This document shows, piece after piece, positions 12,462 through 23,965 of a DNA stretch of 64,000 nt (position 1 is the first letter of the stretch; each line of letters starts with the position of its first letter). The notes beneath the pieces were generated by a model. It saw only the letters and a program-made list of their open reading frames with translations, had not been told where the DNA came from and did not search any database. The stretch covers positions 4,326,536 to 4,390,535 of the forward strand of contig KV748178.1 of NCBI GenBank assembly GCA_001692895.1. Direction: 5' to 3'. The stretch comes from Cenococcum geophilum 1.58 (taxonomy: Eukaryota; Ascomycota; Dothideomycetes; Gloniales; Gloniaceae). Made by a program: the position numbers and the translations under genes.

Positions 12462-15400
12462 CCTATCCTTTTAACTACTACTAGTAAGATATAGTTCCGC
12501 GTTACTCTACTATCTATTAGCGCTTTAAACTATTAATCTTACTATTTAACTTATAAATTTAAGTGTTGTTTTTAAATCCCTTTAAGGGTCTAAGGCTCTA
12601 CTACTAGCTCCCTTTAGTCCCGTAGGCCTCTACTTTTCCTAACTATTAGCTACTTAATCCTTATATATCTAGCTTACTCTTTAGCTAATACCTAGTTCGC
12701 TTTTTATCTTTAATATACTATAGACATATATTCTTTAGGCATTCCCACTACTATTATCCGTCTAAGTATTCTTCTGTAAGGAATCTTCCTAGCTAAAGTA
12801 TTAAGTCTCCTTACTCTTAAACTTCTATTAGATGCTATCTATATATATACTTAGCATTTCTATACTATTGCTTATCTAGCGCCTAATATATCCTTATAGG
12901 GTATTTCTAATTCTTTTTCTTTGGATTTTTATGCATTTTATATATATTATCCACGTATGCAATCCATAATAGCGTATAGTGTACTAGGTGCTTTAGGTTA
13001 ACTCTTAACTTATCTTTATCTTTAAGTTTAAACCTTTGCTATATTAATCTAAACGTTATAACTTCGTTTATAGGTACTAAGATATATCTCTTACTTCTCT
13101 AGTCCTCTAATCGTTCCTCTAGATCCTTTAACGTTATAATTAAGGCTCCTTTAATATAAGTTATAGCCTTCTCTATAATTGGGTGGTCCTAAATAACTCG
13201 TTTATCTAACTATATATAGAAATCTTCCTACTTATTATTATATCGCTGTCTATACTACTTTTAGTATAGCTATTAAAGTGTATACGGCTTATCTATAAGG
13301 AAGTATCTTTTTATTACTATGTTATAACAGCTCTTTATATATTGTTCTTTAAACCTAGTAGGGATCCCTAAATCCTTTTCGTTTTCTAGTTTGGTAAGCC
13401 ACTTAGCTCTTAATATGCCTACCCTAGGCCTATTAGTAATTCTTTATACTAGCGCTCTGTCCCTTATATATCCTAATATACTAAATCTCTTATCTAGTTT
13501 CTATTCTTACTATATAATAATTCTTCGTCTAAATTCTTCTATAGTTTCTTTTAGTTTACGTCTTATAGATAGATCCTTAAAGTTTTCTTACTTCTTAATC
13601 TTAGTATTAATATTTTAATCCTATTGCTAAGTCTTACTTACAATTTCTTTAATAGTCCTTATTCTATTACTAAAATCTTAGTCCTATAAGATTCTTAATT
13701 CTAAGCTTACTTCTATCTTAAGCTTTACTCTAGCCTTAGTCCTATTAGGCTTTACTAGTATTCTTATCTCGTCTTAAAAGTCTTAAATCTTACTTATCTC
13801 ATCTTAAGAGTCTTATACCTTTAGGAAACTTCATCCTAAGCTTATTTATATATCGCTAAACTAAGCTATTACTCTACTCTATTGGTTATCGTCCGTTATA
13901 GGTCCTTAAGCTTGCCTTATCTTATCTTAAGAATCTTAGTCGTCTCGCATCTTATCTTAAGAATCTTAAGCTTTTAGCCTTTTGCCTTTATTAAGTGCCA
14001 AAGTAGTTTACTATCCTACTTCTCTTGCGTCTTATAAAGCGATAGACATCGTATCTAGTGGGGTCTTAATCCCTACTAATATTCCCTATTCTATAGTAGA
14101 ATTATCCTCTGCCTCTTATATAACATCTCTTAGGTCTATATACTCCTAGTAAGCTGCCTTTATTACCTTATTATTATGGAATATTTTACCTTTATTAAAG
14201 TTATTATCCTTAATATCCAATCTATAAACTAGTTTATTAGTTCCTCTGTATTATACTAAGTATAGCTCTTATAGCTAATAGCTTACACTATACTTAGCGT
14301 CTTTATAAATTCAGCATATATTATTATAACAAAACACAAAACTTTTAATTAAATATTCTTTTATTCCTCGCAGCATGTTATCGTCCCTTTATACATATAT
14401 ATCGTCTACTAGTCTTATTCCTTTTACTACGTAATAACTTTAACTACTTCTATAGTCTTTAACGTAATAACCCTGTTTTTTACAATTTATATAAGCTCCT
14501 TCTCTAAACTATTTTTCTTATTATGGAGTTCGCCTAAACATCTTCTACTGCTAAGACCCCTAGTTTAGCCTCTGCTCCTTAGACCTCTAATTACTTAATC
14601 CTTATCCTCTAGGTTTCTATAATCATTTATTCTATCTTTTAGATTCTTTAGTACTACTTAGGTCTATTAGCTCTGTGCTATACTATAGTTTTTAACTTAG
14701 CTTTAGTTATTACGTACTTTACGCCTTATATAACTATAAAACTCTATCCTAGCCTCTCTTAGCCTGTTCCCTTTAGTAAATCCAATTATTAATTTTAATC
14801 GCTTAATCTATTAGTTCCTATAGGGTTTCCGTATCTTTTATTAGAATAATTATATCCTAGACTTTAGCCTTAAGTCCTTACTTATACTATGCTATAAGCG
14901 CCTTATTATTTTACTTAACTTATATTACTAACGTCTAAAACTGCGTTATATACTTAATTGCTAAGGTCCATTACGTAATATCTTAGAGTTTTTTTTCCGC
15001 CGTAGTTACTACCTCTAGGTCTCTAAATATTTATATAAGTTGTTCTATAAACCTTCCTAGCTTATAAATATAAACCGCACCTCTTGGTTAGTAGTTGTTA
15101 TTCTATTTGCCTATATCTCTATAAGGTAAGGCTTAAATTACTTAAGTGCTCTTCTTAATAGGAATAGTCCTATATATGCTATTCAATCCATAAATATAGG
15201 CAGCTTTGCTCCTTCTTACGTGACCTTAAAGTGCATTTATATAAGGAATCCTTTAAATTTTAATCTTTCTCCTAAGTACCTCTTAATTAATAGTAGCTTA
15301 ATTTTTACTGCTCCTATTCTATTAATCCTATTTTCTAACGTTACATTATTTTCTATTAGCTGGTCAACTATCTCTTATAGTTGTCCAACCGTTATAGGTT

Positions 15401-15535
15401 GCTATAAGTCAGTATTTACTATACTAGTGTCGTTACCTAATCTCAATATAGTTGCCGCCGTTAATGGCGTTGTAGCTAGTGCTTTTAGTGGCATATTATT
15501 CGACTTTATTAATACTATAACCTTAGTAGTAAATA
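12462..15535 (-). pseudogene. Gypsy A gag and protease N-terminal remnant
   Basis: The half of Gypsy A on the 5' side of the Copia insertion. Just right of the junction the minus strand reads ALIDSRVTRNYI, the relic of the aspartic protease site (DSGATRNHI-like), so the Copia landed inside the protease domain. The remainder up to the 5' LTR aligns with Gypsy B, C and D and is the long gag region; its function is inferred from position only. Open frames at 13391-13618 and 15220-15540 on the plus strand are shadows. Confidence 0.72.
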
Positions 15536-15955
15536 TATAACAAAGCCTTATAGTAGGAACTACGGTAGACTTATTAATAGGCTAGGTATATAGGTAAATA
15601 AGAAGTTAATAACGTAATAATAACTAGTAAAGTAGTTGCCTAACAGATTAACTCTAATTATATTCTAAGATTTACTATAAAGAAGAGAACTATCTAGGTA
15701 GGGACTATAGTCCTTTAAATATACAACCATACTCCTAAGAAATCCCCTTTATACGTAAGATACGTGTTATACATATTATACATACATTCCCTTCGTATAC
15801 TGCGTATACTACATATAACGTCATGTAACCTTAGTTACTATTCCTCGTTATATAGCTCTATCGGCTCCATCTTAGACTATGCCTAAATTAACCAACTAGC
15901 TTCTTCCGACTCCTCTCTAAGTAGTCGTAACATTGTACTTAAAGCGTCTATAACA
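15536..15955 (-). repeat. Gypsy A 5' LTR
   Basis: 420 bp, TATAAC to TAACA on the plus strand, immediately followed by TSD TAAAG. It is more heavily mutated than the 3' copy. Confidence 0.92.
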
Positions 15956-15960
15956 TAAAG

Positions 15961-18370
15961 CAGAAAAAGTGGAAAGACTAGTATATAAGACTAGAAGGTA
16001 ATATAAACGGCACCCAGGTAATAAAAGATAAGCTTTACCTATTTTTAGAGTAATAAGTTATTAACTAAGAATTATAGGCTGCTAGCTATTAAAAACAGAA
16101 GTTAAAACGGAAAGAAATATAAAAAGATAGCGAGCGGGTAAAGAAGAGATAGAAAATAGTTAAGCGGGTAAGGTAGCTAGGGGGGAAGGTAGCTATAGGG
16201 GTAGCTATAGGGGCAGCTGTAGGTATAGGGAAGGAAGCTGTAAAGGAGGAAGGGGAGATGTAGGATAAGGAGGCCCTAGACGCCCTATTTAACGAGATAG
16301 TCCAATACTTAGTTATAAATAGCTATGTCTCTACTATTACTAAGCTTTATATATAGTAGTTAAAAGGTAAAACCTTATAGCTACTACGGGGGGCGAAGCT
16401 CTTAGTAGTACTAGATAGCGTCCGCCGCGATAAGGACCGGATTTAACGCGTTAACTTTATTAATTAAGGCCTATTTATAATTACTAGCGGCTATAACGTT
16501 AAAGGGCTTAAAAAGGTAATTATTTAGTACTAGAAGACGGGCTCTAAAATACTAGGTTTAGTTAAGTCTTACCTTTAAACTATAGCTAAGCATTTATTAG
16601 GTTTATATATACCTTATTTAGTCTATATAGCTACCGTTTTTTAACCTATTTCTTAAGCTATACTACTGTTACCTATAGTAAAAGTAGATAAAATATTTAG
16701 CTTATTAACCTTATTCTTATTAAACTAGAGAATAAAGGGCCTAAACTAAATAAGTTAGCAGTGTATATAATTATATTAATAATATAAGGGAAGTAGAATT
16801 AGTATAGTAAGGCTAAGTATATAGGCTGTATATAGAACGCTAACCCTATTCTCTACCCCCTCTTTATAGTAGCCTTCTACTTCTTTAACTACTAGGGTAA
16901 AGATAGCGCTAAAAGCTTCCTATCTTTTTAGTAGTTAGAGAACTACTATAACCTATACGTCTTCCCTAGCAGTATTAAAGTACTATAATAGCCGTTAAGC
17001 TATTATACGTAGTTTAAATAGAATAAAAAGATATTTTAAGGGGTAGAAATTTACTTAAAGGAGAAGACCTATAGCGCCTATAAGTAGAGCATCTGGTATA
17101 CTAAGCTTAGCAGCGTTAAGGAAACCTAAATTAAATAGGCCGGATGCTAGAATATAGACGCGATAACGGGAGCCTACCTTAGCTACCTACCCTATGCGTT
17201 TATACGGTTAATCGCCGGCTTCCTAAAGAAAGGAAAGGGCTACTTTCTTCCCTACGCACAGGAGGTGCTAAAGGAGGCCCTCTATTTAAAGATATAGCTT
17301 AAGACTAATATTTAGCTAAAACGCATAGAGGCCTATTACCTAGGTAGGGCCAATAATAAGGTTATACGGCTTAACCTTACGGGCTTAGGATTTCTACACC
17401 TCTTTTACGCGCTTAGGGTAATCTTATTATAGGACTTAGTAATTCTACGTAAGTAGTTCCCACTCTACCCCCTATAAAAGGACCCCCTCTTTAGCTATAA
17501 GGAGTACTGGAGGTTCGCTATATAGGTAAAAAGCTTATTAGCTAACGTAGTTATACTAGATAAGCTAATAATGCGGAAATACTGGCCTACCTATAAGGCC
17601 GTAGCTAAGCTAAAATATAAGGCCGCGATCTTTAAGATAAAGGGGGTTTAATTACGCGTATAGACGATTTTAGAACGCCTTAGCAAAATGAAAAGGTTAT
17701 TAGCATTATTTAGACCTATATAGATCTAGTAAAGGAAGATAGATATCTAAATAGGGCCTATAGAGTCTATATATCTACCTTTAGGCAAGTCTACGCTATC
17801 TACTATAACGTTTACTATATCTGCGCCGCCTACTTAGCCGTTTATAATATCTATACTGCCTACTTAGCCGCCGTTTATAATATCCGCACTATCCACTTAG
17901 CCGTTTATAATATCTATACTATCCACTTAGCTATTTATAATATCTACACCGCCTGTTTAGCCGTCTACTATATTTATATTACCCCTACTAGCGTAGGAAC
18001 AAGCTAATACTTAACTATCTTTCCTATTTATTCTTAACCTATAAGCGCTACTAAGGAAATATAAAATGCTTTAAGGCGGTAATTTGGTCTTCTAGCTTTA
18101 GATTAAGTAGACTTTAGGGCTAGCAGGTAGGCCGTTAATTAAAGCTCTTAATTACTACTAGGGGGCACATTAGCGGGTTAACGGCGAGGCTATATTCTAT
18201 AGCCGTTACTATAGAATTATTAAGAATATAAGACGGCGCGTAGAAGACGGTACGGTAAGAGATAAGAGATAGGCTATTAATTAGCTAAAATAGCTACAAG
18301 GCCAGCGTTCTTTAAATTAGCTTTATAAGAATATCTAGGGCGAAGGAGGCTCCCTCTTAAGTAGTAAATA
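15961..18370 (+). pseudogene. Crypton tyrosine recombinase with proline repeats and GCR1_C-like tail
   Basis: Domains in order: a helical N-terminal region (15961-16250); a core-binding region with LLRGAKLLVVLDSVRRDKDR (about 16385-16450); and the recombinase catalytic region (about 16990-17215), which contains PLSYYTQF and a C-terminal block ending ITGAYLSYLPYAFIR, where the tyrosine nucleophile is expected. A CBF3/Ndc10-like segment with LGRANNKV-RLNLTG follows (17330-17400). Then come four to five proline-rich repeats of the type FIIS-PPT-P (17800-17980). Last is a GCR1_C-like domain ending about 18350. Many stops sit at former Gln/Trp codons, and catalytic Arg/His positions are altered in the raw translation, so it is dead. 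Family assignment rests on domain order and is fairly secure; exact borders are not. Confidence 0.72.
17800..17980 (+). repeat. In-frame proline-rich tandem repeat
   Basis: About five imperfect copies of a roughly 30-bp unit inside the Crypton reading frame, encoding a Phe-Ile-Ile-Ser followed by a proline-rich link. It lies between the recombinase region and the GCR1_C-like domain and is probably a flexible linker. Confidence 0.7.
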
Positions 18371-18380
18371 ATACCTATTT

Positions 18381-18645
18381 TACTATAGTAACCGAGATAC
18401 CTTAATATAGGACTATACTAGTAACTAAGACGTCTTAATATAGGACTGCACTATAGTAACTAAAATGCCTTAATATATAACTATACTATAGTAACTAAGA
18501 CGCCTTAATATAGAACTGCACTATAGTAACTAAAACACCTTAATATATAACTGTACTGCATTAACTAAGACGCCTTAATATAGGACTATACTATAGTAAC
18601 CAAGACGTCTTAATATGGGACTACACTATAGTAACTAAGACGCCT
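18381..18645 (+). repeat. 33-35-bp tandem repeat, about 7-8 copies
   Basis: Copies are anchored on CTTAATATAGGACT followed by GTAACTAAGACG. The period is mostly 35 bp, once 33, so it is not a multiple of three and is not coding in one frame. Copies differ mainly by transitions. It lies just after the GCR1_C-like domain of the Crypton, probably in its 3' untranslated part. Confidence 0.75.
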
Positions 18646-18699
18646 ATTACGTAAGAATAGAGCCTATTTAGGTGTTGTAAATTTAGAGTAACATTATAT

Positions 18700-18991
18700 A
18701 ACCGTCTAGAAGTACCGATCTAACACAAATTATATACCTTTTTGCCCAAAATCGCGTGCGAAAGTACTTGGGGGCGGTCGCTGCGCGACCTCGTGCGGGG
18801 TTCGGGAACGTTATTAGCAGGGGTGGCCCTAACCTCGTATTAACCCGGGTCGTAACCGCGCCAAATCAGCCCCCCCCAATATGTGATAGATGTCGGGAGA
18901 GGGATCTACTGCAGGAACCGTCCTTATGGCTTTTGATGATATAAACTCCTCGCTTCGGCGCTAGATTAGTAATCCGCTTTCACTCTAAAGT
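18700..18991. other. GC-richer, RIP-poor stretch, no gene recognised
   Basis: Base composition shifts sharply here compared with the left. A 62-codon open frame at 18756-18944 has no recognisable domain and is not supported. This stretch continues after the LINE insertion at 22855 and was the LINE's target. Confidence 0.5.
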
Positions 18992-19144
18992 TATGTGGAA
19001 TTTTTTTTTTTTTTTTTTTTTATCCATTGTATTATACTACGTACAATACTGCGCATGCAGCCTTGGGCTATGGCGCTATAGTTCTATATACATAAATCCT
19101 TTCTAGGCAGCTTAATATGTACTAGTAGCTATGTCCTAGTAGTT

Positions 19145-19171
19145 TATAAACTCCTAAATTAGGAGTTTATA
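19145..19171 (-). other. 3'-UTR hairpin of LINE derivative 1
   Basis: A 13-bp perfect inverted repeat (TATAAACTCCTAA and its complement) with a one-base centre, 125-150 bp from the poly(A) tail. The matching place in LINE derivative 2 (61426-61446) keeps the stem with two paired changes. Confidence 0.75.
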
Positions 19172-19345
19172 GTTTCCTAGTAAATACTAAGATACTACAA
19201 CTACTAGGGAATGAGAAAATGGTAGAAAAACTATAAGAAATCCTAACCCCTGTCCCTGTCCTTTTGCAATTTATTTCTGTCCTTTTGCTCTCTAATATCA
19301 TTTAAGAGCCTAGTAGGAGTACCCCCTTCTAGAATCCTATCTGAT

Positions 19346-20839
19346 TTATTCTTCCATAGAATCTTCTTCGCGTACTAGATTAGCAGCTTTAAGAGTCTCG
19401 CAGTCTTTACTATTAGCAAAGTGTTTTTCTTTACAATTAATGCAAAGAGGGGTGGTATGCTGGCAAGGCCTGCCTGTTATTATACAGGTAGAACAGGAAT
19501 GGTCTTTAGCAAAATGTGCAGCTGCACAGTATCTGCAGGCCCTAGTAGAGCACAAAAACCTGTCCTCCTATATGGCTAAATTTTTGGCAGCTCGTACACT
19601 GCGTAGTAAGGAGAGAGACTTCGAGGTATTTACTACCTTAGTAGCTGTACCTGCAATTGATATCTCTTTTTGCTTAAGGATTTCCTGTCTTTTTCCTCGT
19701 TCTCTATAGTAAAAACTATAGAAGCCAAATCTGATCTGTGGATCTGTGGTCCTTTTTTACAACTAGATGAGATCCATTGCTAGGGTAGTCCTTGTAACCT
19801 TATAGGATTAAAGGGTCTCAATTTCTTCTTTTAGAAGCTTAGAGCCTCCTTCTCTAGGAAAGGTAGGGTAAGGAACCCCATGGGCTATAATTTGAACCCA
19901 TGGGTTCTAGTTTTTGTTCTCTAAAAGGTAAACGCAGTCGTTATGCCAGATCTCCTTGTATTAATAACTAGGCATCCGCATTATACCTTCCCGTAGTCTT
20001 CTTATAAGGAGAATATTTTGTTTCCCCTTAGATTCCAGTACTATAAGGCTAAAAACAGGTTTTTTTAACCTGACTAGGCAGTTTGATGGCAAATATGTGA
20101 GTGAACTTTGTTTCGTATATAGAAGAAGGAAAGCTAGAGGTCCTAAGGTCTTTTGGTCCCTGTAATTAGGACTAAGCTTTCTCTCTTGTAGCTGCTTTCT
20201 TAACTTACTAAGTAGGCAGAGAGTAGCCGAGTAGGAAGAGATGGTAGATGACGAGCAGGGAGAGAGAGCCTAGAACTCCTAGGCAGGTCCTCCTTAGCCT
20301 ACTCTGCGTAACTTCTCTTTATATAAAGATAGTAGGGGCTAACCTACCTAAGGAGAAAGCTCTTACCTCTTACGACAAGTCCTTTTAGGAACATCTTTTG
20401 TCTTTTTTTTTCTTTTCCTTTTATAAACAGGAGGTTTATTCTCCTGCTAGGATACTCCTTGTATAGTCCTCTAGCTGTTTAATAACTTGTTCTTTTTTCT
20501 TCTTCTTTTTCTAGCCCTTTATATGCCTGGGTTAGGCTTTCTAGAGCTTTTTGTAGGTGTTGTTCTGGAGAAAGGGGAGGAAAAGGTATAGGTGTACTAG
20601 GTGTAGCCATCCGTAGTAGTTATTGGTTTCTTTTTTGCAGGTTTTTGGTTTTCCTTTTTCAGGAGAAGTTTGAGGATGTTCTCTTTTCTCTCCCTTCTTA
20701 GACAAGCTAGGAGGAGAAAGAAAGAAGATGAAAATAGAAACCTATTATCATTTCTTTCTATAGGGGTTTCGCCTATAGACTCGTTGTCGTCACTTGTCTC
20801 TATAGGAGGTTTCTTTTTAGGCCTGGTAGGCCTTGGCAT
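19346..20839 (-). pseudogene. LINE ORF1 (gag-like nucleic-acid binding protein), several breaks
   Basis: The reading starts at an ATG at 20839 with a lysine-rich N-terminus (20597-20839 open), followed after stops by a coiled, charged region (about 20400-20590). A gag-like core near 19850-19910 reads WVQIIAHGVPYPTFPREGG, and the C-terminus, open at 19346-19555, has a zinc-finger cluster with spaced Cys/His in CRYCAAAHFAKDHSC, CSTC and CINCKEKHFANSKDC. This is the layout of ORF1 of Tad1/I-type fungal LINEs, which coats element RNA. At least three stops or frame changes interrupt it, so no full-length protein is made. The plus-strand frame at 19440-19709 is a shadow. Confidence 0.78.
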
Positions 20840-21105
20840 CTTGTAGGGGGAGTTTTCTAGTTTTTACTATCCTTATACCCTTTTTCCTTACTAATCCTAC
20901 TAGAGGATTTCTGGGGAGATTAGGTTTAAAGGTAGTAGTAATACTAGACCCCTAGTATTGGTGGTGGTAGTAGTAGTAGTAGTTTTGGTGTTCCTGTCCG
21001 TGCCTCGCTTACAAGCTAGGACCACCCCTAAGAAGAATTTTCTGTTGGGGGAAAGGGGGTAAAACGACAATTAAATCCGCCTATAGCTCGCTAAGCAGTA
21101 GGAAT

Positions 21106-22842
21106 TGGGCAGGTAGTTATATATACTAGTAGTACTAATAATACAGTAGAGTTTCCCATGCCTGCTTATCTAGACCTCTACCTCAGTTTTCTAGTGCTTT
21201 GTCCCAACCATAAGCAGTTAGCTGCCACCACTAATCGCACGGGGATTCTCACCAGTTCTTTCGGATATCTTATAACTGGCCAGTCTACCCCCCAGCAGTC
21301 TGTATAAGAGTTTCCTCCCAGAGTTGGTACGCTTTCGCACGGCTTGGGAGCCTTCTATAGCCTCTGGTTTTACGCCTCTCTTTATTGTTTCCGCCGGTAC
21401 GGGCATAAGCTGCCATTTGCAGGGGTCGCAACTCCCGTCTTACGTACCTACTGGCGTAATCCTATGAGGGCGTTGTGGCTGCATCCTGCAATATAGCTAG
21501 GTACACCTTCTACGGCTGAGGCCTAGCTAAAGCCTCTTCCGCCTAAGTAACTCCTGTTTGCTCCTTAAGCGTACCTCACTGGCATACTGCTCTAGCGAGC
21601 GAGCAGTCCCATCTGTTGGTGCACCGACACGCGTATCCGTTCTCTCGAGCCGCGTAGTAGTCTCTCCGGCTAGGACGTGATCCTGCCTGCTTACCAGGTG
21701 CACTAGGGGTTAGAGCCTAGCTAAGGGGTGAGGTCCCTAGAGCTAGTAGTGGCTACTACGCACTACGCCCCGTGGGAGACTAGTAGTAATATAGGGGCGC
21801 GACACCCTATATACTGCTAACTCCCGTTTCGCGTTGCCTATAAGGGTCTCCCTATAATAGGCCGACCGTGTCTTGCAGAATGGGTTACTGACTAGGTTCC
21901 GCCAGGCGACCTACTCTACCCTATTCTACTAACTAAGCTTATATCCCCCCTTTTTATAAGCTGGCCTGTGTCTCTAACTGTCAAGTCCTCGTCCGACTGG
22001 CCTGTGTTTCCCCTACAGCCTCCCCCATATGTATATGCATATGCGTATGCGTATGCGTTAGGTTGCGTGCACCACGCCTATTAAGACCCTCCTATGAGTC
22101 GCCTTTTGACGCCATGGGGCCGTTGAAGCTGGCCTGTGTTTCCGCTGCCTAGAGCTTTGCCCGTGTTTCTACCTCGTTGAGCCGTCTGGTCGCCGTCGCG
22201 TCGCCGTCGCGTCTGTCGTCCAGGTCGCGCGCACCACGCCTATTAAGACCCTCTTCTGAGTNACCTGGGTGTGCCGGATACCAGATAGGCCCTAGTAGAG
22301 GGGCCTTAACGAGTTCTCTAGGCAGGGCCTTAACAAGTTCTTCGCGGTGGCCTTGGGGCCTTAACAAGTTTCGTACGAGGTATCTGCGACGCGTTAACCT
22401 TAACAAGTTCTTTAAAAAGAGGTTCCCTACGCCCTCGCCGCGTCCCTTTGCGATCTCAGAGCTAGTGCAAGCCTAAGGGTGTCCTGTTGTACGACTAGGA
22501 CGCGTCCACGTCGACTGACTAGATGATAAGGCCAGTTTCGGGCCTGGCTACGAGCCAGGTAGTCGTACATCGGGTGGTTTTCGTATCCCAGTATCCCTTG
22601 ATAGGCCTCCCTAGGTGGTAGAGCAGGAGCCTCAGCGGAGGCAGTAAGGCTCCTGGTGTTGTTGAGGGCGATGCTTTGGTACGCGTCGCGAGCTTAACAC
22701 CACAGAACCGCGACGTCAGCGTGCTGCATGCGCTGCGGCGGCTCTCTACTATCGCCTCTGCACTTAGCCATCAAAAGGAACGATTTCCTGATGATGTTTC
22801 CACCCGCGGCGACGTGGACGCGTGCAGTAGGGCTTCGCGGGC
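21106..22842 (-). repeat. LINE 5' region, shared with 62234-63979
   Basis: About 1.74 kb of GC-rich, little-mutated sequence, near-collinear with 62234-63979. It precedes ORF1 on the minus strand and ends at the TSD, so it is the element's 5' untranslated/promoter region. It holds two related blocks about 160 bp apart (each with TGGCCTGTGTTTCC and CACCACGCCTATTAAGACCC) and four copies of CCTTAACAAGTTC between 22300 and 22410. One N at 22262. No protein family is recognisable in any frame, and open frames here conflict on both strands. Confidence 0.75.
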
Positions 22843-22854
22843 TATGTGGAATTT

Positions 22855-23716
22855 GCAGCGCGGACGAATAGCATTAGTATATAATTTCTATAGCAGTTAA
22901 CTAAAATATAAGAAATTAATATTTTTAGCTTTATAAAAGCTATATTATAGAAGCAGAAAGTTTAAAATTAGTGTTACTTAATAGATTATTTTAGTAGATA
23001 GAATAGTTATCTAACCGGCGCTCTTAAAGTTTAGTTTTAATAATGGTAAGCTCCTTTAGAATAGCTGTCCTAAAATTATATACACCCTATTCTAATGCCT
23101 TGCCTAAAGCCTATATAAATTCTCTTACCTCCTTTACAATTATTATCCGCTATATTTGTAGTAGTATTATATAGTACGCCTTATCTATTTAATAGTGGAC
23201 CTATAGTTTATAAATAGGTCCTTCTATTACTACTAAAAATATAATCTAGTTTAGTTTAGGCTAGTCTATAGAAATATAAGGTATATAAGCTATTATAGTA
23301 AGCTTTAAGTTATAAAGTATATTAAAAGTATAGGTAATATTAACAGTAGCCTGGTTCTGTGCCCTAACTATATTTAATCTAATAGCTAGGCCCTTTACTT
23401 CTATAATAAGAAAAGGGAAATAGAGATTAATTCCTAGCTAGTATAGCTTACTAAAGACATAATTTTTATTTTAAAGATCTTATAATATCTTTCTATAAAG
23501 CTAAGAAAAGGAAATATAGGTAAGCCTAAGGGCTATATTTAGCTTAGGTATAGAAATATAATTAGGATTATTAGTGGGTAAACTACTAAAAATATTAGAT
23601 AGTGGGCTAAAGGTTAGTATCTATAGGAGGACTAGGGCTGATAGAAAAGGAAATAAAGTTTTAAAAAAATAGGAAGAGGGGTGTTAGAACCAAGTATATC
23701 TTTAAAGGATAGTGGG
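22855..23716 (-). pseudogene. RIP-decayed unknown coding remnant (minus)
   Basis: AT-rich with frequent TA. On the minus strand a frame with few interruptions runs about 23400-22990 and reads like a real protein (for example AQNQATVNITYTFNILYNL and IVKEVREFI-ALGKALE), with stops at likely Gln/Trp codons. I do not recognise the family. The inverted-repeat element at 23717 interrupts this region; the sequence on its other side (26428-27060) also has a minus-strand remnant, so both may belong to one gene or transposon. Confidence 0.4.
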
Positions 23717-23813
23717 CATCAGGAAATTTTTTTTCGGGCTCGTTGTTGCAGTTTGCGGCAATTTGCGGCAAACTGTACGGTCGCGGCAGTCGTATATGGT
23801 CTTGTGCGGTTTG

Positions 23814-23965
23814 CGCATTTTGCGGCAAACTGCACAGAGCCTGCGTATTTTGCAGCAACTTGCAGCAAACTACACAGAGCCTACGTATTTTACAGCAACT
23901 TGCAGCAAACTGCACAGAGCCTACGCATTTTACAGCAACTCGCAGCAAACGCGCAGAGCCTGTAT
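23814..23965 (+). repeat. 40-bp tandem repeat
   Basis: About 3.5 copies with a period of 40 bp, each with a TTTTGCAGCAACTTGCAGC stretch followed by ACACAGAGCCTAC. The 3' side degrades into AT-rich TATATTTTGCA-like runs to about 24050. Confidence 0.85.

Larger units (their letters stand above)
1878..15955 (-). mobile_element. Gypsy A, chromodomain LTR retrotransposon
   Basis: A complete minus-strand Ty3/Gypsy element bounded by two 420-bp LTRs and a perfect 5-bp TSD (TAAAG at 1873-1877 and 15956-15960). Without the nested Copia it is about 7.84 kb. Domain order on the minus strand is gag, aspartic protease, RT, RNase H, integrase, chromodomain: the chromovirus layout. It is inserted in the Crypton coding sequence and itself carries the Copia element in its protease region. 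All frames are broken by RIP-type stops. Confidence 0.93.
1300..18700 (+). mobile_element. Crypton-type element, interrupted by Gypsy A
   Basis: An element encoding a tyrosine recombinase with a GCR1_C-like tail, the architecture of fungal Cryptons. Its coding sequence is split by Gypsy A at 1878-15955; the reading frame resumes across the duplicated TAAAG at 1873-1877 and 15956-15960. The left 500 bp (1300-1790) has a C-rich tract near 1377 and no recognisable protein, and is probably 5' untranslated. Cryptons lack inverted repeats, so the outer ends given here are estimates: the left where the Copia relic stops, the right where RIP-like sequence gives way to a GC-richer stretch. Confidence 0.65.
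19004..22842 (-). mobile_element. LINE derivative 1 (Tad1-like), ORF1 only
   Basis: A non-LTR element on the minus strand flanked by a perfect 12-bp TSD, TATGTGGAATTT, at 18992-19003 and 22843-22854. It ends in a poly(A) tail (a T run on the plus strand to about 19020) and has a 5' region of about 1.74 kb, ORF1, and a 3' UTR. No reverse transcriptase is present: the ORF1 end is joined almost directly to sequence matching the last codons of ORF2 and the 3' UTR of LINE derivative 2 (junction near 19335). RIP is light compared with the Gypsy relics, so it is a recent or weakly mutated insertion. It could only move with enzymes supplied by a full-length relative. Confidence 0.88.

Noticed and set aside
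17000-17400. Starship captain (DUF3435) recombinase
   Set aside because: The recombinase is followed by a GCR1_C-like domain and there is no cargo of genes; Crypton fits better.
22149-22900. Open frames on both strands in the LINE 5' region
   Set aside because: They conflict in strand, include an N, and are not kept open in the second copy at 62870-63486.
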